The position numbers were made by a program, and so were the translations under genes. Shown here one piece after another: positions 40,281 through 49,218 of a stretch of 53,563 bases of DNA. Below the pieces are notes generated by a model. That model had not been told where the DNA came from. It did no database searches and worked only from the letters and a program-made list of their open reading frames with translations. Origin of the DNA: Scatosoma sp045533485 (GTDB taxonomy: Bacteria > Bacillota > Clostridia > Christensenellales > Borkfalkiaceae); the NCBI GenBank assembly GCA_045533485.1, contig JAZSHX010000039.1, forward strand, positions 1 through 53,563. Direction: 5' to 3'. Position 1 is the first letter of the stretch; each line of letters starts with the position of its first letter.

Positions 40281-41210
40281 ATGAACGAAGAAATCGAATA
40301 TGCCGAAATGCTTGAAATTCCCGTATCCACCGTCAACGTCGTGCATAAAAAAAGCGCGAAAAAGCGTAAGCTTACGGACAGCTTACCCCAAGACGAACGC
40401 GCGCTCAAAGAAAGCGTGATTGCGCAAGTGAACCAAACGACGGGTGCTCCCGAAATAGAACAACCGCAAGAAAACCAAATGCTGCTTGACGGCGCGTTAC
40501 TTGCGGAAAGCGCGAACAGCCAAGGCAGTATCGCGTTCGACGACGTGCCCGAGCGCATCGACACCGTGCGTTTATACACGGAAGCAGAGCGTGCGCAGCT
40601 GCGCGAAAATCAGCTGTACCCCGACGGCTTAGAGCAACCTAACGAAAACGAGCTGGTTTTTCAAACGAAAAAGGAAAGACGCCTGCGCTTGGTTTTGGGC
40701 GCGGAATTTGCGCTTGCCTGCGCGCTTTGCGGCGGTATTTTCTTGACCAACGTGTTTATGCCAAGCAGTGCAATTAACACCTTTTTCCGCGCATTGGATA
40801 AAGGTGCGCCCACTACGCAATTAGACACGCGCACGTATGCCGATTTCACGCTTTCCAGCGTGGTTAGCGATTTTTCAAACGCGGAAGTGAGCGTTTCCCC
40901 CACGGGTATCGTTTCGTTTACGGACGCCTGCTGCGTATATCCTGCCGCCGACGGCAAGGTACAGGAAGTGATTGAAAACGCCGACGGCACGTACACCTTG
41001 AAAATCGCGTATTCCGATTTGTTCACGGGCGTGTTTGGCGGACTTGATCAAGTGTACTACGCGCAGGGCGACCAAGTGAAAACCAACGTGCCCATCGGGT
41101 ACGCGGACGGAGAAACGGAAGTGCAGGTAACGCTGTATGCAAGCGGCGCGCTTTTGAATTGTTTTGAGCTCACCGACGAAAACTGTTTAGCATGGATTTC
41201 GCAAGAATAA
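40281..41210 (+). CDS. SpoIVFA-like membrane protein with degenerate M23 domain
   Basis: A 309-residue bitopic protein. A long polar N-terminal region (about residues 1-130) is followed by one membrane helix (LVLGAEFALACALCGGIFLTNVF, L to F, near residue 143). An external part has a C-terminal lysostaphin/M23-like core (GKVQEVIENADGTYTLKIAYS, then GDQVKTNVPIGYADG). The catalytic His residues of M23 peptidases are absent, as in SpoIVFA, which inhibits and anchors the SpoIVFB protease. The next gene, overlapping by 19 bp, is a SpoIVFB-like M50 protease, which supports the call. The start is fixed by AAGGAG 9-10 nt upstream; the in-frame ATG at 40263 precedes that site. The unusually long N-terminal region is not typical of SpoIVFA. 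Confidence 0.75.
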   Translation: MNEEIEYAEMLEIPVSTVNVVHKKSAKKRKLTDSLPQDERALKESVIAQVNQTTGAPEIEQPQENQMLLDGALLAESANSQGSIAFDDVPERIDTVRLYTEAERAQLRENQLYPDGLEQPNENELVFQTKKERRLRLVLGAEFALACALCGGIFLTNVFMPSSAINTFFRALDKGAPTTQLDTRTYADFTLSSVVSDFSNAEVSVSPTGIVSFTDACCVYPAADGKVQEVIENADGTYTLKIAYSDLFTGVFGGLDQVYYAQGDQVKTNVPIGYADGETEVQVTLYASGALLNCFELTDENCLAWISQE

Positions 41211-42151
41211 CAAAGGAGCGACGGCACAAAAACCGTCGCTCTCCTTTCGCTTCGCACTTTTCTTCCGCACCGAAAATCCGCCTGCATCCCTTATTTTTTG
41301 CCGTGGGCATTTGGCATTGCTTCGACGGGGGGCTTTTCGTGTTTTTGATGAGCTGTATCGTTGCGCTTCAACACGAATACGCGCACGCCTACGCCGCCGA
41401 AAAGCTGGGGTATAAGTTGCATAAAATCGTGCTTATGCCCTACGGCGCGGTGCTGGACGGCGACTTGCGCTCTTTGACGGTAAAAGACGAAATCGCCGTG
41501 GCGATGGCAGGGCCTATTTGCAACTTGGCGACCGCCGTGTTTTTTGCCGCTGTTTGGTGGTTTGCCCCTACCATGTACGCGTTCACGGACACCGCCTGCT
41601 TTGTTTCTCTATCGATTGCGCTTGTCAATTTACTGCCTGCCTATCCCTTAGACGGGGGCAGAGTTTTGCGTTGCTTGCTCACGCGCGCCTATATGAAAAG
41701 CACCTTAAAGGAAGAAAAAGCCGAACAAAAAGCCCAGCGTTTTTGCCGTATGCTTTCCCTGTCGCTTTCCGCTTGCCTGTTTGCGCTGTTCGTTGCATTT
41801 TTATGTGCAGGCAAAACGCAAATTTACCTTTTCACTTTTAGCTTGTTTTTACTTTTCGGCACGCTTGGCAACAAGGAAAAGGACGCCGTGTACGCCAAGA
41901 TAAATTTCACGCTCAACCGCGATTTTCGCAAAGGCATTGAAATCAAACGCGTGGCAGTGCTCAACACCTGCTCCGTCAAGGACGCTCTGCGTTTTATCGG
42001 CAAAAACCATTATTTGACGCTGGAAGTGTACGACGAAAAAGAAACCTTGCTTTTTACCGTTTCGCAAAACCAGCTTTCTAATTTTCTTTTGCGCGCCGAC
42101 ACACCATACGCCACCTTGCAATCGCTTTTTGAACAAAACGGCAAAAATTAA
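41192..42151 (+). CDS. SpoIVFB-like intramembrane zinc protease (M50)
   Basis: A 319-residue site-2-protease family member. The zinc motif HEYAH lies near residue 62 (VALQHEYAHAYAAEKLG), and the third ligand motif NLLPAYPLDGGRVL near residue 147. About five to six hydrophobic segments and a C-terminal CBS-like region (CSVKDALRFIGKNHYLTLEVY) are visible. In Bacillus SpoIVFB cleaves pro-sigma-K in the mother cell. The target here is not in the window, so pro-sigma-K is an inference from the spoIVFA-like partner. It begins within the upstream gene (19-bp overlap) without a strong ribosome site, suggesting translational coupling. Confidence 0.87.
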   Translation: MDFARITKERRHKNRRSPFASHFSSAPKIRLHPLFFAVGIWHCFDGGLFVFLMSCIVALQHEYAHAYAAEKLGYKLHKIVLMPYGAVLDGDLRSLTVKDEIAVAMAGPICNLATAVFFAAVWWFAPTMYAFTDTACFVSLSIALVNLLPAYPLDGGRVLRCLLTRAYMKSTLKEEKAEQKAQRFCRMLSLSLSACLFALFVAFLCAGKTQIYLFTFSLFLLFGTLGNKEKDAVYAKINFTLNRDFRKGIEIKRVAVLNTCSVKDALRFIGKNHYLTLEVYDEKETLLFTVSQNQLSNFLLRADTPYATLQSLFEQNGKN

Positions 42152-42269
42152 GCCTTTTAATCGTCCTGTTCTAAAAACAGTCCAACGGCTTATAAAATTT
42201 CTTCCGTAATTATTCACTTTTCACTTTTACCTTTTACTTTTTATTTATTTTTTAAATTATTATACAACA

Positions 42270-42317
42270 ACACCCCACCGTTTTGCAATTCAACGCATAC
42301 ATGGTGGGGTGTTTTTT
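42270..42317. terminator. Bidirectional terminator between spoIVFB-like gene and clpX
   Basis: ACACCCCACC and GGTGGGGTGT with a 23-base loop, followed by TTTTTTAT. It ends the clpX transcript on the reverse strand. A smaller fold (AAGCC/GGCTT around CTGTT/AACAG, 42150-42191) directly follows the spoIVFB-like stop. Confidence 0.7.
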
Positions 42318-42332
42318 ATATTTTACTGTTTT

Positions 42333-43571
42333 TTAAGCGGTCTTTTTATATACCAAACGGGGGGCTTTGCCGTCCGTTAAGCACTCTTTCGTGATAACCA
42401 CTTCTTCCACGTCCACTTCCGACGGGATTTTGTACATTACGTCCGTCATTACGCTTTCGATAATCGTTCTAAGACCGCGCGCGCCCGTTTTTAAGCGGAT
42501 TGCCGTTTGCGCAATTTCACGCACTGCGTCGTCTTCTACCGTCAGCTTTACGCCGTCGTAGCCGACCAGCTTTTGGTATTGCTTGATGATGGCGTTCTTG
42601 GGTTCGGTCAAAATTTTCACAAGCGCATCTTCGCCAAGGGGGTCTAAATTGACCACGATAGGAAGTCTGCCGACAAATTCGGGGATAAGCCCGAACTTCG
42701 TCAAATCCTGCGGTTTCACGTCATCCAAAACCGAATAATCGGCTTCGTTCGCGCCCAAACGCACCTTGCCGCCAAAGCCAAGCGTGGTGTCGTCCTTTCT
42801 CGACGAAACGATTTTATCCAAGCCCACAAACGCACCGCCGCAAATGAATAAAATGTTGGTGGTGTCCAAACGCAAGCACTCTTGGTTGGGGTGCTTTCTG
42901 CCGCCTTGGGGGGGCACGTTTGCCGTAGTGCTTTCGATAATTTTCAAAAGCGCCTGTTGCACGCCTTCGCCCGAAACGTCGCGCGTGATGGAAACGTTTT
43001 CGCTCTTTCTTGCAATTTTGTCAATTTCGTCGATATAAATAATGCCGCGTTGCGCGCGTTCGATATCGTAATCGGCGTTTTGAATAAGCTTGAGCAAAAT
43101 GTTTTCCACGTCTTCGCCCACGTAGCCGGCTTCCGTCAAGGTAGTGGCGTCGCTGGTAGCGAAAGGCACGTTCAAAATTTTGGCAAGCGTGCGCGCAAGC
43201 AGCGTTTTGCCGCTGCCCGTAGGGCCAAGCAACAGCACGTTGCTCTTTTCAATCTCTACGCCGTCGTCTGCTTTTTTGTCTTTCACTGCGGCATTGATAC
43301 GCTTATAATGGTTATACACCGCCACGGAAAGCACGCGTTTTGCCTTGTCTTGACCGACGATATACTGATCAAGCTCCGCTTTGATTTCCGCGGGCTTTTT
43401 CAAGGGGACTTCCGCTTGCGGTTTGTCGTCCGTTTCCCATTCGTCCACCATGGATTTGCAAATTTCCACGCACTCGTCGCAAATGCACGCGCCGTCAGGA
43501 CCCGTGATTAAACGGCGTGTTTCTTCCTTGGGTTTACCACAAAAAGAACAATGTTGGTTTTTGTTGTTCAT
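42333..43571 (-). CDS. clpX: ATP-dependent Clp protease ATP-binding subunit ClpX
   Basis: A 412-residue AAA+ unfoldase that feeds substrates to ClpP. The N-terminal zinc-binding domain has C8-x2-C11 and C31-x2-C34. Walker A is GPTGSGKTLLA near residue 115 and pore loop GYVGED near 149. Walker B is IIYIDEIDKIA near 180, with sensor/Arg-finger region GLIPEFVGRLP near 303. An IGF-type loop for ClpP docking is not obvious at the usual spot: the sequence there reads GLDKIVSSRKDDTTLGFGGK, containing LGF. AGGAG precedes the ATG. Third gene of tig-clpP-clpX. Confidence 0.97.
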   Translation of the reverse strand: MNNKNQHCSFCGKPKEETRRLITGPDGACICDECVEICKSMVDEWETDDKPQAEVPLKKPAEIKAELDQYIVGQDKAKRVLSVAVYNHYKRINAAVKDKKADDGVEIEKSNVLLLGPTGSGKTLLARTLAKILNVPFATSDATTLTEAGYVGEDVENILLKLIQNADYDIERAQRGIIYIDEIDKIARKSENVSITRDVSGEGVQQALLKIIESTTANVPPQGGRKHPNQECLRLDTTNILFICGGAFVGLDKIVSSRKDDTTLGFGGKVRLGANEADYSVLDDVKPQDLTKFGLIPEFVGRLPIVVNLDPLGEDALVKILTEPKNAIIKQYQKLVGYDGVKLTVEDDAVREIAQTAIRLKTGARGLRTIIESVMTDVMYKIPSEVDVEEVVITKECLTDGKAPRLVYKKTA

Positions 43572-43649
43572 ATTTACTCCTAAACAATGCCGCGCAAAAC
43601 CTTATCGGGTTTTGCGCGTGCACATATACTATACTAAAAAACGAAGAGT

Positions 43650-44243
43650 TTATCTTCTCACGAACACTCTGTCAATCAAACCGTACGCTCTTGCTTCGTC
43701 CGCGGACATATAATAATCTCTGTCCGTGTCGCGTTCGATTGCCGCCAAATCCCTGCCCGTGTTTTCCGATAAAATACGGTTGAGCTTGGCTTTCGTGCGC
43801 AAAATGTGTTCCGCTTGAATTTTAATATCGCTTGCTTGCCCCTGCGCGCCGCCCAAAGGTTGGTGGATCATAATTTCCGAATTCGGCAAAGCGTAACGCT
43901 TGCCTTTCGCGCCGCTGGACAACAGGAACGCGCCCATGCTTGCCGCAAGACCGATGCAAATGGTCGACACGTCGCACTTGATATAATTGATGGTGTCGTA
44001 AATCGCCATGCCTGCCGACACCGAACCGCCGGGGGAGTTGATGTAAAGCGAAATATCTTTCGTGGGGTCTTTGCCTTCCAAATAAATGAGTTGGGCAACG
44101 ACGGTGTTTGCCACGGCGTCGTTGATTTCACCGCTTAAAAAGATAATTCTATCGTCCAGCAAACGGGAATATAAATCATAAGTGCGTTCACCCGACGACG
44201 TGCGTTCGACAACGTAGGGCACTAAAACGTTTTTCGTTTCCAT
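43650..44243 (-). CDS. clpP: ATP-dependent Clp protease proteolytic subunit ClpP
   Basis: A 197-residue serine protease forming the tetradecameric chamber. The catalytic Ser is S102 in GLAASMGAFLL and the His H127 in IMIHQPLGG; the Asp lies in the DRDYYMSADEA segment. The N-terminal region (VLVPYVVERTSSGER) is the axial loop. It lies between trigger factor and clpX on one strand, the classic tig-clpP-clpX order. AAAGGAAA precedes the ATG. Confidence 0.98.
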   Translation of the reverse strand: METKNVLVPYVVERTSSGERTYDLYSRLLDDRIIFLSGEINDAVANTVVAQLIYLEGKDPTKDISLYINSPGGSVSAGMAIYDTINYIKCDVSTICIGLAASMGAFLLSSGAKGKRYALPNSEIMIHQPLGGAQGQASDIKIQAEHILRTKAKLNRILSENTGRDLAAIERDTDRDYYMSADEARAYGLIDRVFVRR

Positions 44244-44266
44244 ATATTTTCCTTTTTACGCGAAGA

Positions 44267-45565
44267 TTATTCTTCTACGTACATTTCGTTGTTTTCTTTC
44301 AAGAGTTTGAAAAGCTTGGTGATGATAATGTCGCTGGAAATGTAGTCGAATTGACGGGGATCCATACCTTTTTTGTATTCTTCCACGTCTTTGCCAACGT
44401 CAGCCGCTTGTTCAGCCACGCGCGCTTCCACTTCTTCATCCGTTGCTTCGATGTTTTCGTCCTTGATAAGTTGGGAAATGATAAGTTGGTTGAGAACGTT
44501 CTTGTTTGCTTGTTCTTCATAGTTCTTTCTAAAATCTTCCTTCGTCACTTTCAAGAAATCAAGGTAATCTTGCAATTTCAAGCCTTGGTACAAAAGTTGA
44601 TATTCGAATTTTTGAACAAGCCCGTCGATTTCTCTTTCGATCATCGCTTGGGGAATTTCTACTTCTGCGTTTTTCGCGATTGCTTCCAAGATGCTGTTTT
44701 CCGTTGCGTCGTTTGCTTTTCTATCCGCTTGCTTTTGCAATCTTTCTTTTGCTTTCGCTTTGTATTCTTCTACCGTTGCGCTGCCCGTTGCGTCTTTGAT
44801 AAATTCATCGGTAAGTTCGGGAAGTTCCTTGCCCGTAAGCGCGTTAAGCTTGACTGCGAACACTGCGGGTTTGCCTTTCAAGTTTTCCGCTTGGTAATCT
44901 TCGGGGAAGGTAACGTTAACGTCTTTGCTTTCGCCGATGTTCATACCGATCACTTGATCTTCAAAGCCGGGGATAAATTGACCGCTGCCAAGCGTCAAAT
45001 CAAAGCCTTCCGCTTCGCCGCCTTCAAATTTTACGCCGTCCACCGTACCAACGAAGTCGATATTCGCGATATCGCCGTTTTGCGCCGCTCTGTCGCTAAC
45101 GGGCACTTTGCGTGCGTTTCTTTCCAACAAACGGGTAACTTCTTCTTCAACTTCTTCGTCCTTAACAGTATACGCGAATTGTTGAATTTTCATACCCTTA
45201 TATGCGGAAATTTTCACTTCGGGTTTTACGGGAGCGATAGCTACGAGCGTTACGCCTTCATCGGAAAAATCTTCCACGGAAACGTCGGGGTCGCCGACAA
45301 CCGTAAATTTCTTTGCGCATTTATCCAAAACGCTGCCGTAGTTTTCAGAGAACAACAAATTGAGTGCGTCTTCATAAAATACGCCTTTGCCGTATACGTT
45401 TTCAATTACGTTCTTGGGCGCTTTGCCTTTTCTAAAACCGTTGATGGCAAATTTGCCGCGCGCGCTCAAATACGCTTTGTTTTGTGCTGCTTTCCATTCT
45501 TCCCCGTCAAATTTCAGGGTGATTTTGACAGTACTTTTTTCTGCTGCCTTAGTTGTGTATTTCAT
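44267..45565 (-). CDS. tig: Trigger factor
   Basis: A 432-residue ribosome-bound chaperone with peptidyl-prolyl isomerase activity. The ribosome-docking signature GFRKGKAPKNVIE lies near residue 43. The FKBP-type domain is near residues 155-240 (NGDIANIDFVGTVDGVKFEGG, split at N164). The C-terminal arms are rich in helices (KERLQKQADRKANDATENSI, near residue 275). The last residues are acidic (NNEMYVEE). GGAG precedes the ATG. First gene of tig-clpP-clpX, 23 bp before clpP. Codon use is more AT-rich than in its neighbours, as expected for a highly expressed gene. Confidence 0.96.
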   Translation of the reverse strand: MKYTTKAAEKSTVKITLKFDGEEWKAAQNKAYLSARGKFAINGFRKGKAPKNVIENVYGKGVFYEDALNLLFSENYGSVLDKCAKKFTVVGDPDVSVEDFSDEGVTLVAIAPVKPEVKISAYKGMKIQQFAYTVKDEEVEEEVTRLLERNARKVPVSDRAAQNGDIANIDFVGTVDGVKFEGGEAEGFDLTLGSGQFIPGFEDQVIGMNIGESKDVNVTFPEDYQAENLKGKPAVFAVKLNALTGKELPELTDEFIKDATGSATVEEYKAKAKERLQKQADRKANDATENSILEAIAKNAEVEIPQAMIEREIDGLVQKFEYQLLYQGLKLQDYLDFLKVTKEDFRKNYEEQANKNVLNQLIISQLIKDENIEATDEEVEARVAEQAADVGKDVEEYKKGMDPRQFDYISSDIIITKLFKLLKENNEMYVEE

Positions 45566-45654
45566 ACCTGCTTTTCTCCTGCATTTTTTATTTTTTCTTT
45601 TATCGTTGCAAACGGTTATAATAAAAAACTACGTTTTTTTCGTTTGCTCCATAC

Positions 45655-45683
45655 ATTTTAGCATATTTATCAAAGAAAATAAA
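45655..45683 (-). promoter_or_regulatory. Promoter of tig-clpP-clpX
   Basis: TTTATT (45683-45678), 17 bp, TGC-TAAAAT (45660-45655), an extended -10. No CtsR-type direct heptad repeat is seen. Confidence 0.55.
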
Positions 45684-45692
45684 GCGTTTTTG

Positions 45693-45721
45693 TTTACAAT
45701 TTTGTAATTTTACGCTATAAT
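45693..45721 (+). promoter_or_regulatory. Promoter of rqcH
   Basis: TTTACA (45693-45698), 17 bp, TATAAT (45716-45721); divergent from the tig promoter. AAAGGAG precedes the ATG at 45762. Confidence 0.75.
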
Positions 45722-45761
45722 TTAAGAAAGAATTTGCAAAACTGCTCAAAAGGAGTGCTTT

Positions 45762-47444
45762 ATGCCCCAAGACGCTTTCCATATCCGCCGACTTTGCCAA
45801 GAGCTCAACGCGCTTTTGACAGGCGGAAAAATTAACCGCATCTCTCAAGTGAATAAGGATGAGCTGACCTTTATTATATACACCAAAAAAACGGTTGTTA
45901 AACTGATTGTCAGCACAAACGCGACGTTTGCGCGCGTTTGTTTGGCGCGCGAAGAAAAACAACCGGCGGCGATTGCGCCGAATTTTTGTATGTTGCTTAG
46001 AAAGCACTTGCAGGGCGCGGAAATTTTGTCCGTCGCGCAACACGAATTTGAGCGTATCGTGGAAATCACGTTGCTTTGCACGGGCGATTTTTCGCAAAGC
46101 AAGCGCGTGCTCCGCTGTGAAATTATGGGCAAATATTCCAACGTGATTTTGACGGAAAACGACGTGGTTTTGGGGGCGCTCAAAACGACAGCTTTGGTGG
46201 ACGATACTCACCGCGTTTTGTTCGCAGGCGCAAAGTACGTTTACCCTGCTCCGCAGGACAAAATTTCGCCTTTCGATGGGGCAGGTATGCAACGAATTGT
46301 TTCTTCCTTTGAAGAAATGCACCGCGATGGCTGGGAAAAAGAAGATTTTGCGCGCTATATTTTTGACAACGTTTCGGGCTTGGCGTTATCCACGGCAAGG
46401 GAGATTGTGGCGCGTGCGGAAAAGGTGAAAATGCCCCTTTGGGCGTTCATCGACGAATTTTGCTTACACGAAGAAATTTGCCCTTGCGTACAGTATGTAA
46501 ACGGCGAACCCGTCGACTTTTTCGCGTTCCCCATACAGGGCGGTAAAGCTTTCGACAGCTTGCATCAAGCGGAAGACGAATACTATTATTATAAGGAATA
46601 TAAAAAGCTGTTCGCCGAACAAAAAAGAAAATTAGAAAGCGGCGCGCGGTCGTTAAAGAAAAAGGCGTCCAAACGCCTGCAAGACGTTTTAGAGCGTTTG
46701 CAGGACGCGGAAAAGGCGGAAGAAAACCGCATAAAGGGCGAGCTTTTGACGGCAAATTTATACAAATTAGAGCGCGGTCAAAAGAGCGTGGAGCTTGACA
46801 ACTGGTACGACGAACAGGGCGGCACGCTGAAAATTGCGTTAGATCCGTTGTTATCCCCTGCCAAAAACGCGCAAAAATATTTCAAGCTGTACAACAAGCA
46901 AAAGCGCGCAAAGGAAATTCTTACGCCGATGAAGCACGCGGAAGAACAGGAAATTGCGTACGCGGACAGCGTGCTTTCCGCGATTGCCGTAGCCGACGAA
47001 ACTGCCGACTTAAAGGAAATTGAAAAGGAGCTTGTAGACGTTGGTCTTATCAAAGCCCCTAAGCAAAAAATGGGTGCAAAGAAAAAGGAAGAAGAAATTT
47101 CTTTCCGTCAATTTGAGCACGGCGGCATGAAAATTTTGCTTGGACGAAATAATACGCAAAACGATAAGCTGTTGCGCCTTGCAGGGCAAGACGATATTTG
47201 GCTGCACACACAAAAATACCACTCTTCCCATGCCATAATTTTCACAGAAGGCAGGCAGGTATGCGATGAAACGCTTGTTTTCGCCGCACAGCTTTGCGCT
47301 TATTATTCTTCCGGCAGGGACGCGGATAAAATTCCCGTTGATTACTGTAAGCGGAAATTCGTTAAAAAACCGCCCAAAGCAAAGGCAGGGTTTGTCATTT
47401 ACACCGATTATAAAACCCTGCTGGTAAACCCTAAATTACCGTAA
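45762..47444 (+). CDS. rqcH: NFACT-family ribosome quality-control protein RqcH
   Basis: A 560-residue homolog of eukaryotic Rqc2/NEMF. It binds stalled 50S-peptidyl-tRNA and recruits tRNA-Ala to add C-terminal alanine tails that mark the peptide for ClpXP and other proteases. NFACT-N spans about residues 1-170, a helix-hairpin-helix region about 175-230, a charged coiled coil about 280-350 (KRKLESGARSLKKKASKRL), and NFACT-R about 430-545 (LLGRNNTQNDKLLR, DDIWLHTQKYHSSHAII). Older annotations call it fibronectin-binding protein. Next to tig-clpP-clpX it rounds out a protein quality-control neighbourhood. Confidence 0.93.
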   Translation: MPQDAFHIRRLCQELNALLTGGKINRISQVNKDELTFIIYTKKTVVKLIVSTNATFARVCLAREEKQPAAIAPNFCMLLRKHLQGAEILSVAQHEFERIVEITLLCTGDFSQSKRVLRCEIMGKYSNVILTENDVVLGALKTTALVDDTHRVLFAGAKYVYPAPQDKISPFDGAGMQRIVSSFEEMHRDGWEKEDFARYIFDNVSGLALSTAREIVARAEKVKMPLWAFIDEFCLHEEICPCVQYVNGEPVDFFAFPIQGGKAFDSLHQAEDEYYYYKEYKKLFAEQKRKLESGARSLKKKASKRLQDVLERLQDAEKAEENRIKGELLTANLYKLERGQKSVELDNWYDEQGGTLKIALDPLLSPAKNAQKYFKLYNKQKRAKEILTPMKHAEEQEIAYADSVLSAIAVADETADLKEIEKELVDVGLIKAPKQKMGAKKKEEEISFRQFEHGGMKILLGRNNTQNDKLLRLAGQDDIWLHTQKYHSSHAIIFTEGRQVCDETLVFAAQLCAYYSSGRDADKIPVDYCKRKFVKKPPKAKAGFVIYTDYKTLLVNPKLP

Positions 47445-47449
47445 GTAAC

Positions 47450-47486
47450 AACAACCGCCTTGCCGTTTGGCAAGGCGGTTGTTTTT
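47450..47486. terminator. Bidirectional terminator between rqcH and the SSB-like gene
   Basis: CAACCGCCTTGCC-GTTT-GGCAAGGCGGTTG, a perfect 13-bp stem followed by T5. It overlaps the first two bases of the reverse-strand stop region. Confidence 0.9.
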
Positions 47487-48195
47487 AATAATCGGATGAA
47501 ACTGCGCTGGGCTCTGCGTCCTGTTTGTTTTGCAGCGCGTATAAATCAAATTCGCTTTCAATATCAAAATCGTCGCCTGCGTCAAACGCGGCAAGCTTCG
47601 ACACCGACACTTCGTAGGCGGTCATCGTTTTCGTTTCGTTTTCCGTCAAGCGTTTTTGATATTCACGGCTTTGAATTCTGCCCGACACGGCGATGCGGTC
47701 GCCTACCGATAAATTTTTGACAAACCGCGCGTTTCTTCCCCAAGCGATGCAGGGGATATAATCGGATTTATTGTACGCGCGGTTGACGGCTATCAACACG
47801 TCGGCAATTTCTCTATTAAAGGGCGTAGTGCGGTAAACGGGCGGTTTGCAAATATAACCGCTGAGCAAAATGCTGTTGGGATTTTTTTCAGGCAATTCGC
47901 AAATAAGCTCTCTAACGAACACTGTCAGCATTAAGCGCGAACGCCCGTTTTCAATTTTATTATAGCTCCTAAATTGCCCTAAGGCGCAAATTTGCTTGCC
48001 TTTCTCCAGCATACCGTCGGCGATTAAGCGTTCGGAAATGGTAATGGGCAACACGTCCGCCTGCCCCGAAAGGCGCATAACACGCACGAAAAATTCGTAA
48101 AAGCCTTCTCCGTACACTTCGTGGGAAAAAACAGCGTCGCTGACGATTTCTCCCGACACGAAAACCTTGTTGTTCTTTTCTGTTGCGTAGTTCAT
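47485..48195 (-). CDS. Tandem-OB single-stranded DNA-binding-like protein
   Basis: A 236-residue protein with two OB-fold stretches: about residues 9-100 (KVFVSGEIVSDAVFSHEVYG) and 106-200 (NSILLSGYICKPPVYRTTPF, IPCIAWGRNARFV, VGDRIAVSGRIQSREYQKR). The second half is closer to bacterial SSB and carries the usual YNKSDYIPCIAWG strand pattern. The acidic C-terminus lacks the classic DDDIPF tip (it ends AVSSDY), so it may not recruit the usual SSB partners. Probably a second SSB-type protein rather than the replication SSB, which normally sits between rpsF and rpsR. GGAGG precedes the ATG. Confidence 0.75.
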   Translation of the reverse strand: MNYATEKNNKVFVSGEIVSDAVFSHEVYGEGFYEFFVRVMRLSGQADVLPITISERLIADGMLEKGKQICALGQFRSYNKIENGRSRLMLTVFVRELICELPEKNPNSILLSGYICKPPVYRTTPFNREIADVLIAVNRAYNKSDYIPCIAWGRNARFVKNLSVGDRIAVSGRIQSREYQKRLTENETKTMTAYEVSVSKLAAFDAGDDFDIESEFDLYALQNKQDAEPSAVSSDY

Positions 48196-48214
48196 AAGTT
48201 ACCTCCGTTGTGTT

Positions 48215-49015
48215 TTATATATTATTTTCATTGTTTTTGTATTGTTTGCCGTTGCTATCGATTTTGTAATTATCTTTATAGATAAGCTCCCCGATGGGCA
48301 CGAACGTGAACCCGCGGTTTTTAAGCGTGGAAAAAATCAAAGGCAGGGCTTTTGCCGTATGTAAACCGTTGTTATGGCATAAAATAATCGATCCGTTTTT
48401 CGCGCCGTTAATCACGCGCATCGCAATTTCGTTTGCGCTTAAATTTTTCCAGTCCAGAGAATCGACGTCCCACTGCACCGTGTAAAAACCCATTTCCTTG
48501 GCGGTGTCGATAAGTAAATTGTTATAATCGCCGTAGGGCGCGCGAAACAAATTTGTCTTTTTCCCCGTCGCGCGTTCAATGGCGCTTGCAGAAGAAGAAA
48601 GCTCGCTTTGTATTTGCTCTTTGGTAAGCTTGCTCATATACGAATGCGTTTTGGAGTGCGTGCCAAGCTCGTGTCCGGCGTTGACGATTTTTTCCGCGTA
48701 TTCAGGGTATTTTTCCACCCAAAACTGCACGGCGAAAAACGTGCATTTCACGTCGTTTTTTTGCATAACGGAAAGCAGTTCGTCGGTGTAATCCACTCCC
48801 CACGCACAATCGAAAGAAATGGCGATTTTCTTTTCGTTTATATCCACATTGTAAATGGGCAAGGAACGGCTTGACTTCGTACCTGCCTCCATCGTTTGAT
48901 TGTTTTTCGTTGCCGCGCTTAAACAAATGCAAACGGTAGAAACACAAAATATAAGCGCCGCCAAACATAGCGCAGGCAGCCAAACGGAAGAAGAAAACTT
49001 GTTTTTATTTCGCAT
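48215..49015 (-). CDS. PdaB-like polysaccharide deacetylase, membrane-anchored
   Basis: A 266-residue NodB-domain protein with one N-terminal helix (LCLAALIFCVSTVCICLSA, near residues 16-34). Motif 1 reads KIAISFDCAWG instead of the common TFDDG. The first Asp is kept, while the second, normally a metal ligand, is Cys. Motif 2, HELGTHSKTH, keeps both His. Motif 3 is FRAPYGDYN, and VQWDVDSLDW and ILCHNNG follow. The SFDxxWG form is characteristic of the sporulation-linked PdaB group, so a role in spore peptidoglycan (cortex) modification is likely. Whether the altered metal site is active is uncertain. GGAG precedes the ATG. Confidence 0.85.
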   Translation of the reverse strand: MRNKNKFSSSVWLPALCLAALIFCVSTVCICLSAATKNNQTMEAGTKSSRSLPIYNVDINEKKIAISFDCAWGVDYTDELLSVMQKNDVKCTFFAVQFWVEKYPEYAEKIVNAGHELGTHSKTHSYMSKLTKEQIQSELSSSASAIERATGKKTNLFRAPYGDYNNLLIDTAKEMGFYTVQWDVDSLDWKNLSANEIAMRVINGAKNGSIILCHNNGLHTAKALPLIFSTLKNRGFTFVPIGELIYKDNYKIDSNGKQYKNNENNI

Positions 49016-49218
49016 CGCTTTACTCCTTTATCATACCAAAGAATTTATTGTAAAAATTACGCTTTTTTTGTCTAAAAAGCGCCCGTTTTGTAAAAACACG
49101 TTTTTGTTTTTTGCGGCTTTTCACAAGTTTGATTTATCGTATGCGCGAAATGAAAAAAATATACGAAAAAACCGACGATAAAAAACGTATATTTTCCGCT
49201 ATTTCTTCACGTAAATCC

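Noticed and set aside
40281..41210. Active M23 endopeptidase
   Set aside because: The metal-binding His residues are missing; the protein fits a SpoIVFA-like, non-enzymatic partner better.
44351..45661. 436-codon plus-strand frame opposite trigger factor
   Set aside because: Antisense shadow; the reverse strand encodes an unmistakable trigger factor.
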